Part shown: in pieces, positions 53,925-64,000 of the stretch
Layout of the letters: each line of letters starts with the position of its first letter
How positions within the stretch are numbered: the stretch's first letter is position 1
Assembly: GCA_963691815.1 (NCBI GenBank)
Contig: OY829662.1
Span: 10,765,748 to 10,829,747 of the forward strand
Direction of reading: 5' to 3'
DNA: 64,000 bases
Source: Echiichthys vipera
Taxonomy: Eukaryota > Chordata > Actinopteri > Perciformes > Trachinidae
Program-made: the position numbers and the translations under genes
Notes under the pieces: generated by a model
Seen by the model: only the letters and a program-made list of their open reading frames with translations
Told to the model about the DNA's origin: nothing
The model's database searches: none

Positions 53925-55996
53925 CACATATCACAGCTTGAACAGGCTTCATAAAAATCTCCTGACAGTAAGATCCATGTCTTTTTCCCCCTCGAGGGGA
54001 TTTGTAATCTTCTGAGGTCATATTTACCCTACGACACTGCTATGTACAACGGAGGTCATTAAGTGCACATGATACATGAAAAGAATGAAACCAGTGTTTA
54101 TGTTAAATGAAAAAAAAACTACTTTGAGCTGTGCTGCAAGTCATATTGTTAACTGGAGTGAATGCATTGCTGCCGTGTATTGACTATAGGCCTCTGATTG
54201 ATGTCAGTTGCACTGCTTGGAGAAGCCTTGAATGTGTTTGTGTGTCTGTGTGTGTAACATGACCGGTCAAGTGCGCGGCTATGCCTGAACAAACACGTCA
54301 CCTGATTAGTTATTGGTCTCAGATGACGAGAGATGGTAAACAAGAGGGCAGAGGGTGCAGCACTTTAACGTACTTGAAACACAAAAGCTATTTCACACAC
54401 ACAAACACACACACACAAATGAAGACTGGAGTGATTTACAAAACGTGCACGCTCTGTCTCTTTCACACGACTACCTGAGTTTTTGTGTTTACAAAAGGAG
54501 GCCACGCCGTGTCTTATTTGAGCAGGAGGTGAGAGATCTTTACCTCCCACCTTTCTTTCCCTCCTTTTTCCCGTCCTACTTTACTTCCACCTTTCCCTTT
54601 TGATTAATGCATTGATCACTGCGAAGGTGTTTTATTAAGTAATAACTGTACAAATTAACTTATTTCATTCTGCCCACAGTTATGTAAATCAGGTGGTGCG
54701 GCCAAAACGCCAGCCCTCCCTTTCCTTTGAATGTGGATGGTGCGTTAAGGATGCGGTAGTGGGGACCACGGGGGATGTCAAAAAAAAAAAGTCCTGAAGC
54801 GAAAAGTTGGAACAGAATCTGCCTTTTAAGAAGACAACCTGACGTCACGGTGCGGTGGCCAATCATGTAGCCTACTGGCAAAATGTTGACACATTTTTCA
54901 TAAGGTCAACAGTCCTTCTCGGGTCATTAACTCTTTATCTCTCTACAACTCGTATCGCACCATAACTGCAAAGCGATCCGATCAAATTGAAAGGATCTGA
55001 TCCATATAAACATTTTCAGTTCCACTTGGAAATACATCATATTATGGAGACTATAGATGCTCTAACTAAATGTCACGATTATTTATTTAGTCAATATCAC
55101 AATGTCAAAAAGGTAACATAATCCATCCATAATTCTTCTCCTCCTCTGCCTCTCTGCTCACCCATCTTTTCCATTGTGTTTTTATGGCCCTCATTACACA
55201 TGTTAAGGATAGGCTGCAAACACAACTCTGCCTGTGAAAGAGCTGGGAGTGGACGGATGGGTGGAGAGAAAGAGGGAAAAAAGAAAGACGGAATGGCTAG
55301 ACAGCCATTTTTCAAGATTGTTTTTACAGCCCAGATAAGGCCTTTACCTGGATGCATTCTAAATGAGTAAGGACCACACCGAACACACCCACAAAGACAT
55401 GCCGACAGACTCATACGCACATGTGGTCACACATATAGATGAGGAAAAACATTGGCCATGACCCTGAACTTCCCTCCTCGAAATTGAATAGCTGTTGTTC
55501 TGGCGCCAAAGGTACGAACTGGCAACACCTTTTCCGACCTCTGCAATTTCAACACGAACCTATTCCTCACTCACCACGCTCAATGAAAACCAGCACCGCT
55601 TTGAAAAACACACAGTCACCTTTCAGTACTCTTAACAATGCAAACACAATCATATAAAAGTGTGTTTAAGCCAGGGTTAGACAGGAAACCACGGCAGTCT
55701 ATAAAACAATAATGGTGTGGAAGATAAGAATCAGCCTTCCTTTTTGAGAGGTTGTTAAAACCCACAGAGTCAGTTAAATAGTCCCTAGAGCTTTATGTGT
55801 TGAAACTCCCCCTAGGAAACATGTAGTTACTGTATGTCATAGGTGAACAACTAAGCCAGTGTATGTGCATGTTCAGAAATCTAAGAAAGATAAGAAGAAA
55901 GAGATTTCAGGAGGACCCAAGTGGTGAGGACTAAATAAAAGTCATTCCATCTTAACATTGAAGCAATAGGCATATTAGGGTGCATAATGCATATGC
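53925..55996. other. septin 9 intron, nothing recognised
   Basis: No credible exon or RNA gene. Short open frames here have no splice support. Confidence 0.4.
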
Positions 55997-56490
55997 TTAA
56001 AGTTCCCACATGATGCTAATTTTCAGGTTCATACTTTTTTTCATATTACTTTTTTGGGGCTCTACCCAGACATGTTTATAGGTTTGAGTGTTCAAAACAC
56101 ATCATAATTCTCATACTGTCTGTCTGTCAAAAATGCTCCGTTTTATCGCCTGTCTCTTTAAGCCCCCCTCCTTAAAAAGCCCAGTCTGTGATTGGTCAGT
56201 GTTTCCATGTGTTCAACATCTGCACTCTTGAAGTCTCCGCACTGTCACTGCAGCCGGGGAATGACTGTAACAGCCCTATAGCAGCCCATCTACCTATTTA
56301 TATTATAGTTATGACATCACAACTGTACAAAAGTCCTGACGGCTCATTTAAAGTCACAGTTTCTGAATACAGACTGTGTGCATTTCACTGTGGATTAGGC
56401 AGTTTGATACATCTATAGCATTTAGACAGCACCTCAACTTACTTACAAAAAATACATGGTAATCTCACTTTTTACAATATGGGAATTTAA
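55997..56490 (-). mobile_element. GGTCCCATATTG-type inverted-repeat element, copy E, reverse orientation
   Basis: TTAAAGTTCCCACATGATGC at the left and TTTACAATATGGGAATTTAA at the right, with the shared interior (AAAAGCCCAGTCTGTGATTGG, TATGACATCACAACTGTAC) in reverse. Both ends keep TTAA. Confidence 0.73.
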
Positions 56491-57862
56491 TATATCTGGA
56501 AGTTATCCCAGTACAAAGAACTTTGGGCAATAAAGTATTTATTTATAATTTTTATTTTATCAATAGAGGTTCTTTAAGTACATATGCATGTGTTTGCACC
56601 GGGCTAAATGTTATGTCATCGTGATCTAAACTGTATGTTTATTGCCTCTACTGTATCTAATCACTTTTGAAATACTGTTTCTGTACGATCATGTATAATA
56701 AAGTAGATCAAACTGAAAATGAAAATGAACGCACACCACCATCAGTTCAGCCAATACAAATAATGTTCTTTTAACTCCCCTGGTAAATATAATGTTAAAA
56801 AGAGTGATTGTCTTGGTCCCTGCTTCGCTATAAGTGATATAAAGTGTTTGTGTGCTGCCAACAACAAGGCTCGCATGCAGCTAACATGCATTATCTTGCA
56901 AATTCTCCACTCCAGTAAGCTCTCTGAACAGTAATTAATCACTAACACTTAAAGTGTTTGCAATAAAATACTCATTCATGTCATGACAGGATAAGGTTAC
57001 TCCTGCCAAACAGTGGAGTTATTATCTCTTGTGCGTGGGCTCTGTGGCCTGCAGAGATGAGGCCAATTTGAACTTTTCTTCTTATGGACTTTTTCCTTCA
57101 AGATTAGTCAGATCTTTCTTATTAAGTCCATATATTAATCAAATTAACTTGAATTGAAGGTCACTTTGTCACAAGTTTGAGGTATTTAATAAACACAGCT
57201 ATTATATCTATATAAATGTCCATGGTCTTTATCATTCAGTCTATATGTCAGTGCACATGTTCCACCACCCAGCAGAGCCTCTCTGAGTCTGCCATTATCT
57301 TTTTACAGGCTCTCTCCTGGCCTCAGGCCTACAGTACAGGCAGTCTGTTGTATCAGTTGACACCCCCAGCAGCAGCAGCACCACCACCAGCAGCAGCCAG
57401 CATCACAGAGCTGCATTCTTGGCTGCAGATAATAAACACAGAATGGAGTGGACACTTCATAGCAGGCTCCACACGGCTGAGAGGGGAGGACCATACGCTG
57501 CAGAGACAAGACATCGACTCTAGGCCTCCTGCAATCAGGGGAACTCCACATTCCAGAGTATATCAATGACACAATGTATATAGTGTACAGTGTAGTACAA
57601 AGTGGAAGTAATGAATAAGTTACATGCATTCAAGCCTTGTGAACAACCACATCGCCTATCTCTCTCCAAAGAAATACATGTTAGACAAATGGCCAAATTG
57701 ACAGGTCACTAAAAACGCCCCCTTAGTTACCACTGGTACACCTGTCGATCTTTATAATCTCATAATAAATTTACAATGAGCAGATTTAATGTTCAAAATT
57801 GTTGGTAGTTTGGATTATCACTGGTCCTTGATTTCAGTAAAAGGTAGCTATTGATTTTGTCT

Positions 57863-58218
57863 TAGGGATGGGAATAGAGAACTGAGTTTATCAGTTCCTT
57901 TTATCAGTGCCAGCTGACAAGAAGGAGCCGTGATTGAAAGGAAGAAACGGTCCAAAGCATGACGTTATAATAACCTTAACATCACACAGGCAGGCTTAGC
58001 AGGTTTTGTCTTTGAAAAACCTGAAAACATAAATATAAAAGAAAGTTGTACAAATTCTCTCAATTCATCTACTCTGTGTTATGACTCAGAAATAATAATA
58101 CTGTTGCGTTGATCCTTTGTATGCCAACTTTTTTTCCACAAAGGAAATTGAACAGGAACGATAAGCAGAATTGATACAGGCATAGGTATCAACAAAATCA
58201 TATCAATTCTCATCCCTA
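57863..58218. mobile_element. inverted-repeat element (TAGGGATGGGAAT ends)
   Basis: TAGGGATGGGAAT at the left is mirrored by ATTCTCATCCCTA at the right, about 355 bp, with the hAT-like short ends common in fish. I could not see an exact target duplication. Confidence 0.6.
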
Positions 58219-59742
58219 GTTTTGTTAGCTAAAATGACAAATGTGGCAACAGATTTGAACAACTTTAGCTAGCTGACCAATTAGGGTACATTAGCTGAAT
58301 CCTGTAAAGAGGTTTTAATAGCTATATACATGATATTGTGCTAAATATGCATGCTATAGGCAAAGTGTGATTTTCAAACAGTATGTTTAAATTTTAACAT
58401 TAAGAGAAAAGGCCTTTAGGGAGAGGACTAACCAATGTGGTTGTCAAACGTGAAGGTATCTCAGGTAATCCGTTTAGTTGGAGTGTAAACCCAAAACCCT
58501 TAGAGAAGGACAGAGCCACTAATTGACATGCTAACATTGTCAGCCAACATTTCATAGGATAAACCCTCTGTTTAATCCAGTCCTTACACGTTTGCTCTTG
58601 TATTTGAGGTTTTTAAGACATTCAAACTCTTTATATACAGAGTATTTTTCTTACCCTGCACACCTCTTTAAAATTTGGAGAAATCAAAAGCTTGGTAGAT
58701 CTGCCGTGCCTGTTAGCGGTTGCTAAACCATGATTGGGGTTTAGCAAATAATCAGTTAGTGAAGACATTTAGGAAGATAACATGGTCCATGTTGAAGGAA
58801 AAGAAGTTACAGTTTGGTTTTACTAATATGATGATTAAACCATCAAATCAAACCTTTTGAAATGCACATTTTGGGGGTTTTCGTTGTCATTCATTGTTAG
58901 TCTGACACCTCTAACCGAGTCAACTGTTTTGCATCCTCACACTTTCCTTCCCATTTCCCGAAGCAGTTTGAAAAAATTGTGTCCGGCTAAACCAGTAGCT
59001 TTATGACACCACTATTTTGGATCATACCAACCAGAGTACTGTATGTGCAAGTCCACGTGTTCCAGTACCTTATTAGTCCATTATTCAGAGGCCTCTAGGA
59101 AGCCAAATTGAGGGTTAGACCATCCTCGGCATGCTCTGCTAGATGACAGGGCAAATATGTCTCAACACAGTTTATAGCTTGACTTTCAAGTTACCATCTA
59201 ACAATAGCTTTAGGCTCTGAATCAAAGCCTCGCTGACTCTCCAGTATAAACAGGCTAAAGCTGTAATGCAGCGTGGAGTGAGGCATTTGTCACATAGGTA
59301 CAAGTAGTGGAATTAGGTGTGTATGTGTATGTGTGCATGTTTTGAGTAGCACATAAAAGCACATACCAGGAGGAGTGTACTTGGAAAATAATGACTCTGT
59401 GTGTGTGTGTTGGAGTGGGCTGTTATTCATGCAGGTTACTCATTGATCCAGACGACTTGAGGGAGTGGTGTGCAAGGCGGCGATCGGCTCCACAAGCAGC
59501 TGCGAGGGGTTGCATGAGTGAATGCAGACACACACATGTATACAACAGGAAAAAAACCGACATGTACTCACATTTCTATACATGAGCTCTAAAAAAGATT
59601 CACAATCATTCTGCTTGTGTGAATGCATTTGCGTACAAAACACACGTGCTGACATGCAGGCCGACCTTCTCTCAAAGTCACCCCTCCACATCTCGGATGC
59701 TTGTCTAAACACCCCTACACATTAGAGAGGCAGGCATTTCAC

Positions 59743-59743
<1 letters not shown>
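58219..59743. other. septin 9 intron, nothing recognised
   Basis: AT-rich intronic sequence. I saw no exon, RNA or repeat family that I can name. Confidence 0.4.

Positions 59744-59835
<92 letters not shown>
59744..59835. repeat. (CA)n microsatellite
   Basis: About 90 bp of CA units. Confidence 0.96.
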
Positions 59836-59837
<2 letters not shown>

Positions 59838-60458
59838 CAGACTACACATTGTTATTAGACAATTCCCAGAGTGAAGCTCTGACAAAGAATGTGACAGCTC
59901 CTCACACGTCGCACTGTAGAGGGAGATCACACACACACACAGGAGGAGGAGAGGCGGCATGACCCAACATGCACTTGGCTTCGATGGAGAACCGTCGGAC
60001 ACTCCATCGCACAAAGACTCTGGGAAGAGAGATGAGTCGGTAAAGCCGGCATTCCGCAGGATAGGGTTGTGTACACTGGACTTGAGCAGGAGCTTAGTGA
60101 GGGAGAGAAGTTGGTTGAGGGAGGAAGGGCAAGGAGGCTCAAGAGATGGAGGAGAAGAAAATCAAAGGAAGGAGGAAAGAAGGAAGATAGAGGGATGTCA
60201 AAAGTATCAGTCAGGACGTATACAGTGGGGCGTTTCTGGCGGCCCTATGGTTAGTGAGTCCATCCTTCAAACAAACAGAATGGTTCAAGCCTCAAAGGAG
60301 TAAACATTTCAGGAGCATACCTATGTTCCTTGCTTTGTATGTGACAGGGGAACAGCGGAACTTTTTAAAAAAAGAGGGTCTGGTGTTCTCCTATATTCCC
60401 CGATCTGTTATTTTTTCCACAATCAGTGCCGAATTCCACGGCAAATAGGCCTATGTAG

Positions 60459-60525
60459 ACCCTACCCCTACCCCTAACCCTGACCGTAGACCTGACCGAA
60501 AACCGTAACCCCTAACCCTAACAAA
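60459..60525. repeat. degenerate CCCTAA-like stretch
   Basis: CCCTACCCCTACCCCTAACC and later CCCCTAACCCTAAC resemble decayed telomere-type hexamers, mixed with GACCGTAGACCTGACC. Too short and irregular to be a real interstitial telomere. Confidence 0.4.
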
Positions 60526-61339
60526 TGCTGAATGAATTCAGCAAAGGCATAGGCTTATGGGACCAGGCAACATAGGTCATGGACATTAGACTTTACTCGC
60601 ACAATCAGTATTATCACAAAATAGTCTTCTAGACATTTCTAATGAGCTGCAAGCTGTCTAACACCCAGTTAAGAGACTATGTAATAGCCACAGATATAGT
60701 CCCAGAATAAAGCTTGTAAAATAAATCAAGTCATTCTTGGAGTGAATGAACTGTCAGTCAACACAGATGAACGACCTAACCGTCTCACTGTTTGAGTAAA
60801 CAGTATGGCATTGTAATATTTTACTATTTTTCAACTGCAAATACAGTACAACCTGTGTGCACTCCATGTTTCCTCCAGCAGCATGAAGGCCACAGGTGAT
60901 AAAACGTCTGTTTTCTGTTCTTTAGGTGCATAAAACAAACTCTCATTTTATATCTGAAGACTTTTTGGAGCTCTCTGTGCCACCTTTCTGTCGTGATGTC
61001 ATGTTTGTAATGCTACGATAAGAGATCCTCCGGTGGCCTCTGGAGAAGAAATGTTTTTACAACCACACCCACAGATCATGTGTGGGCCTTCTTCCTTTTT
61101 TTTTTCTTTCTCACAAAGGGGAAATTAAAAAAGAAGATTATTTTAAATGTGCACATCTGTTGAGGGGCAGGAGTGATGACAAACCTACTGGTATTAAACA
61201 TTTACCTGAAATCATGTCAACCCCTGTCCAACTCCCATGCACGCGCACACTTCAAAAGTTAGAGCCTTTTCCTTTAATCAGGCTGACGGTATCTTAAAAG
61301 AAAACACATTGTCGCGTTATGTAAGAGCAACACGCTTAC

Positions 61340-61361
61340 CTGGATAGGAATATTTCTTCAT
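61340..61361 (-). CDS. septin 9 first coding exon, v1-like
   Basis: On the minus strand ATG opens MKKYSYP, then G before the donor CCAG/GTAAGC (GT at 61339). Mammalian septin 9 v1, the longest isoform, starts MKKSYSG and also has only about seven residues in this exon. Phase 1 at the end fits the 50.7 kb exon exactly, giving YSYPARSAS. It is the most upstream septin exon in the window, about 35 kb from the shared exon. Confidence 0.85.
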
Positions 61362-61740
61362 GGCTGTAGATGTAGTGCTGTTTTCAATTTGAAATGCTTA
61401 ACGGTTAATGAGTGTCTCCGGTTTCTCACTGGGACGTTTGCATCCGTAACTTTTCCCCCCGTTTGTTCCTTTTTGTGCGCTCCTCTCTCTCTCTCTGTCT
61501 CTCTCTGTGCCTCTCTTTCTTTCCACTGCCACTCCTGGACGGTCAGCTTTCCAAACGTACGCACCTGAGCGCAGGTAAATTCACTTCTTTTTGAGCTTCT
61601 TTTTTTTTCTTCCCCGTTAATTTCCACCGCGAACCACTTTGGCAGACAGTCTGTTTGGGAATGGATACAATCACACCTGCGCTCCTGACGCACGCCCAAG
61701 ACCAGGGGGAGCGGGAGTGGTTTAGCCTACACTGTAACTT
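61362..61740 (-). promoter_or_regulatory. putative septin 9 v1-type promoter and 5' UTR
   Basis: The stretch is richer in CpG than its surroundings (ACGTACGCACCTGAGCGCAG, ACGCACGCCC) and lies directly above the v1-like start. I see no TATA box. Boundaries are approximate. Confidence 0.4.
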
Positions 61741-62095
61741 GAGGGGGGGATTTCACGCATAAAAGCTCAGAGGTGGAATAAAGGCATGCTTAAGTCATAT
61801 TTGTTGTGGGCTTGTGGTTTGAGGAGAAGTTTCTGCAGCAACTTGATAAATTGGACAGCTCAGTAATCCTCAAATCTTCTGTTGAGCAATATTTAAAGCT
61901 CACATATGAATGGCTACCATCCAATATATTACAAAACATGCTAATCATTCTTTAAAAACAGACAAAAAGAAGACAAGTCTCTTTATGTCCAAGCATATGG
62001 TATAATTTATCAGGTGTTACTGGCATAGTTCTACTTAAATTGTCATTGTTTAATTCATCCGTTTCTTTGTTACTGTGGGGTGTAATGAATTAAAG

Positions 62096-62096
<1 letters not shown>

Positions 62097-62170
<74 letters not shown>

Positions 62171-62191
62171 CGTGTGTGTGTGTGTGTGTGT
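62097..62191. repeat. (TG)n microsatellite
   Basis: About 95 bp of TG units with GCGTGCG near 62166. Confidence 0.96.
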
Positions 62192-62929
62192 TTGGTGTGG
62201 GGGAGAGCAGGGACAATTTGTTTCTAGTAACAACTTTGTGGTGGTTGGGGCCACGTGTTGAGTTATTCAACTGTGCCAGGCAGCCTTTAACCTTTTTTTT
62301 TTTTTTAATTCCACATGTCAAACTGTGGCAACCTGCTTCAGGTTCATAAGACCTGAATTCACATCCTGCTGCAAAGAGCTGCAGTTCTGAGCTGACCTCT
62401 TGTGGCTGCTGCCTGGTCTTGTCCTCTTCCTCACATCAGCACTCTGATCACTCTGCTCTGTGTTCAACAGCTCAACAGATTATCTGCCATATCTGCCAAA
62501 CATTTGACTGACAGATCCTTTCCCTCATTGAAAAAAACTGAATGAACAACACATTTTTATGAGTGTCACCAGAGGTAGCTACCCTTTAAAATCAGCCTCT
62601 GATAAAAAAAGAAAAATCTGTTTTTCAAAGCGTGTTTATCAGTAGCTTCATTAGAACTTGCAGATGAGTGACACAGTGTTTATTTTAAAGAAATGTCATT
62701 GTCACACTGTCAACAGTGGCAGCTGTGGGTGGACCTGCAAGCTGTTTAACGTAGAAAAAAAACATTGCAGTACCATTAGATAACATTCAGCTGATGCTTT
62801 CATCCAAATCGACTTCCAGTGACGTCATTCAAAAGTGTGAGCGTGCATTGTCATCAGATGCACCCACAAGACTTTTATTGTCAATGATGTGATCGTTTTG
62901 CAGCGTGACACTTAAAACACAACTTAAAG

Positions 62930-63455
62930 GGGAACTAGGCCCATTTTCAAAATTCATAAATGTTGTTCCTATGGTTTAAAACAGTCCAAACATATTAGTA
63001 CATTATCACAAGTTTGGGACTTAAGGCCGAGATCAAAATAAATGATGCTCTGTTAAGGGCTTTTATTGTGAAAGGTAAGAACGGAAGTGGTGGATCTGGT
63101 ACATGGCTGCCTTTGTCAAGTTTTAAAGGAGTAAGGTTTGCTGTCTTGAATGGGGCTACGACAAAGCATCTGTGTTGTTTTATATTCTTCATGCCTGTGT
63201 TTCACAGTGTGAACACAAAAATGTGTTGCTTTATCGCTACGTAATATTGACATTCTGCATGATAGTACTGGTGACAAAAACAGTTGAAACAGTTTGAAAT
63301 AATATATTTACGTGCAAACATTGTAAAGGCCTTTACATCTCTGGTGTCTGGCTTTGACAGAGAGTAGCTCATGTTAAAAATACTGATTGATCTTTACCAG
63401 GCCATGGAAATAACATGGTGGAACTTTAATTTAGGTGGTGTTTCCCGTTAAAGCC
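62930..63455. mobile_element. probable dispersed repeat (TTAAAGGGGAACTAGGCCCATTTTC)
   Basis: TTAAAGGGGAACTAGGCCCA at the left resembles a common fish short-element end. A weak counterpart (GGTGGTGTTTCCCGTTAA) lies near 63448. The ends match poorly, so limits and class are uncertain. Confidence 0.4.
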
Positions 63456-63763
63456 AGAATGTGTATGTTGAACAGTTGTTGAGGACTTACATTTTCATTT
63501 ATGTGTGTCATTCTCCTATGAAAAGTCCAAAGTCTCACTTTAAAATGTAGGTTTGCAAGGGAAGTAGCACAAAAAAGTCAAGTGAGTCATCTCAGTCCTC
63601 CAGATGAATGTGCGTGTTGTGCATGGACGAATCACACATTTGTTTTTCACTGTAAAAGGTTGACGCAGCTCCGTTATGCATTTGCAGTCGTAAGGACGAA
63701 AGAATTTCAAAAACCATTCTCAGTGATCACACTTCTGTTGAAGTGTTTCTATCCTAACCAGGG

Positions 63764-64000
63764 TTTAAAGCTCCTATTATGCTAATTTTCAGGCTCATAC
63801 TTGTATTTTTGGGTTTTTTAGAGTATACCTGAATATCCATGTTTTCACCCTCTGTCTGAAACTCCCTTTTTTTAGCGCCTGTCTCTTTAAGACCCCCTCC
63901 TGAAAAAGCCTAGTGTTCTCTGATAGGTCAGTGTTTCTGGATCTTCTACATCTGCGCTCCCTGAGTCTCTGCACCATCATTGCAGCAAGAAATCCACCTT
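63764..64000 (-). mobile_element. GGTCCCATATTG-type inverted-repeat element, copy F, cut by window end
   Basis: TTAAAGCTCCTATTATGC, TTTCAGGCTCATACTTGTAT and AAGACCCCCTCCTGAAAAAG follow the reverse orientation of copy E. The element runs off the window edge. Confidence 0.68.

Noticed and set aside
57863..58218. 8-bp target duplication around the TAGGGATG element
   Set aside because: The flanks (TTTTGTCT and GTTTTGTT) do not match exactly, so I do not claim one.
60459..60525. Interstitial telomere
   Set aside because: Only a few imperfect CCCTAA-like units mixed with unrelated sequence.

Overview
The window is nuclear DNA of a teleost fish, most likely a percomorph, though I do not name a species. 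Supporting this are spliced genes with GT-AG introns, very many long (CA)n/(TG)n microsatellites, fish-type interspersed repeats (short terminal-inverted-repeat elements, a tRNA-like SINE, a LINE tail), and exons clearly homologous to vertebrate septin 9.

The left third (about 3.0-22.2 kb) holds six tandem, same-strand (+) copies of one gene. Each copy has a short non-coding first exon directly behind an interferon-response-like element (ISRE). An intron of 0.3-0.9 kb follows, then one coding exon that starts a few bases after a tatgcag/tacag acceptor. The six intact reading frames encode proteins of 262-343 residues with a signal peptide, a conserved core of about 200 residues, a conserved hydrophobic stretch (DLACLGLLLFIVIQE), a linker that varies from copy to copy, and a hydrophobic C-terminal anchor. 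I do not recognise a named family or function. The promoter suggests an interferon-inducible, membrane-anchored or secretory-pathway protein family still expanding by tandem duplication and conversion.

The right two thirds (26.2-61.7 kb) is the 5' half of septin 9 on the minus strand. It contains the large shared N-terminal exon (26230-26979), a small second exon (50682-50744), and four alternative first coding exons at 61.35, 45.50, 36.62 and 27.99 kb. All four end with a single G, so all complete the same codon. Three resemble the starts of mammalian septin 9 isoforms v1, v3 and v2; the fourth (MLSRYVKRVKS) sits beside a TCTCGCGAGA promoter motif and I do not recognise it. The septin GTP-binding exons are not visible and should lie to the left of position 1. 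The six-gene array would then sit, in opposite orientation, inside a septin 9 intron.

The remainder is intronic DNA with microsatellites, at least six copies of one TTAA-flanked inverted-repeat element, a hAT-like element with a clean 8-bp target duplication, other short inverted-repeat elements, a foldback repeat and a SINE nested in another element. I see no rRNA, tRNA, CRISPR array or prokaryotic gene structure.
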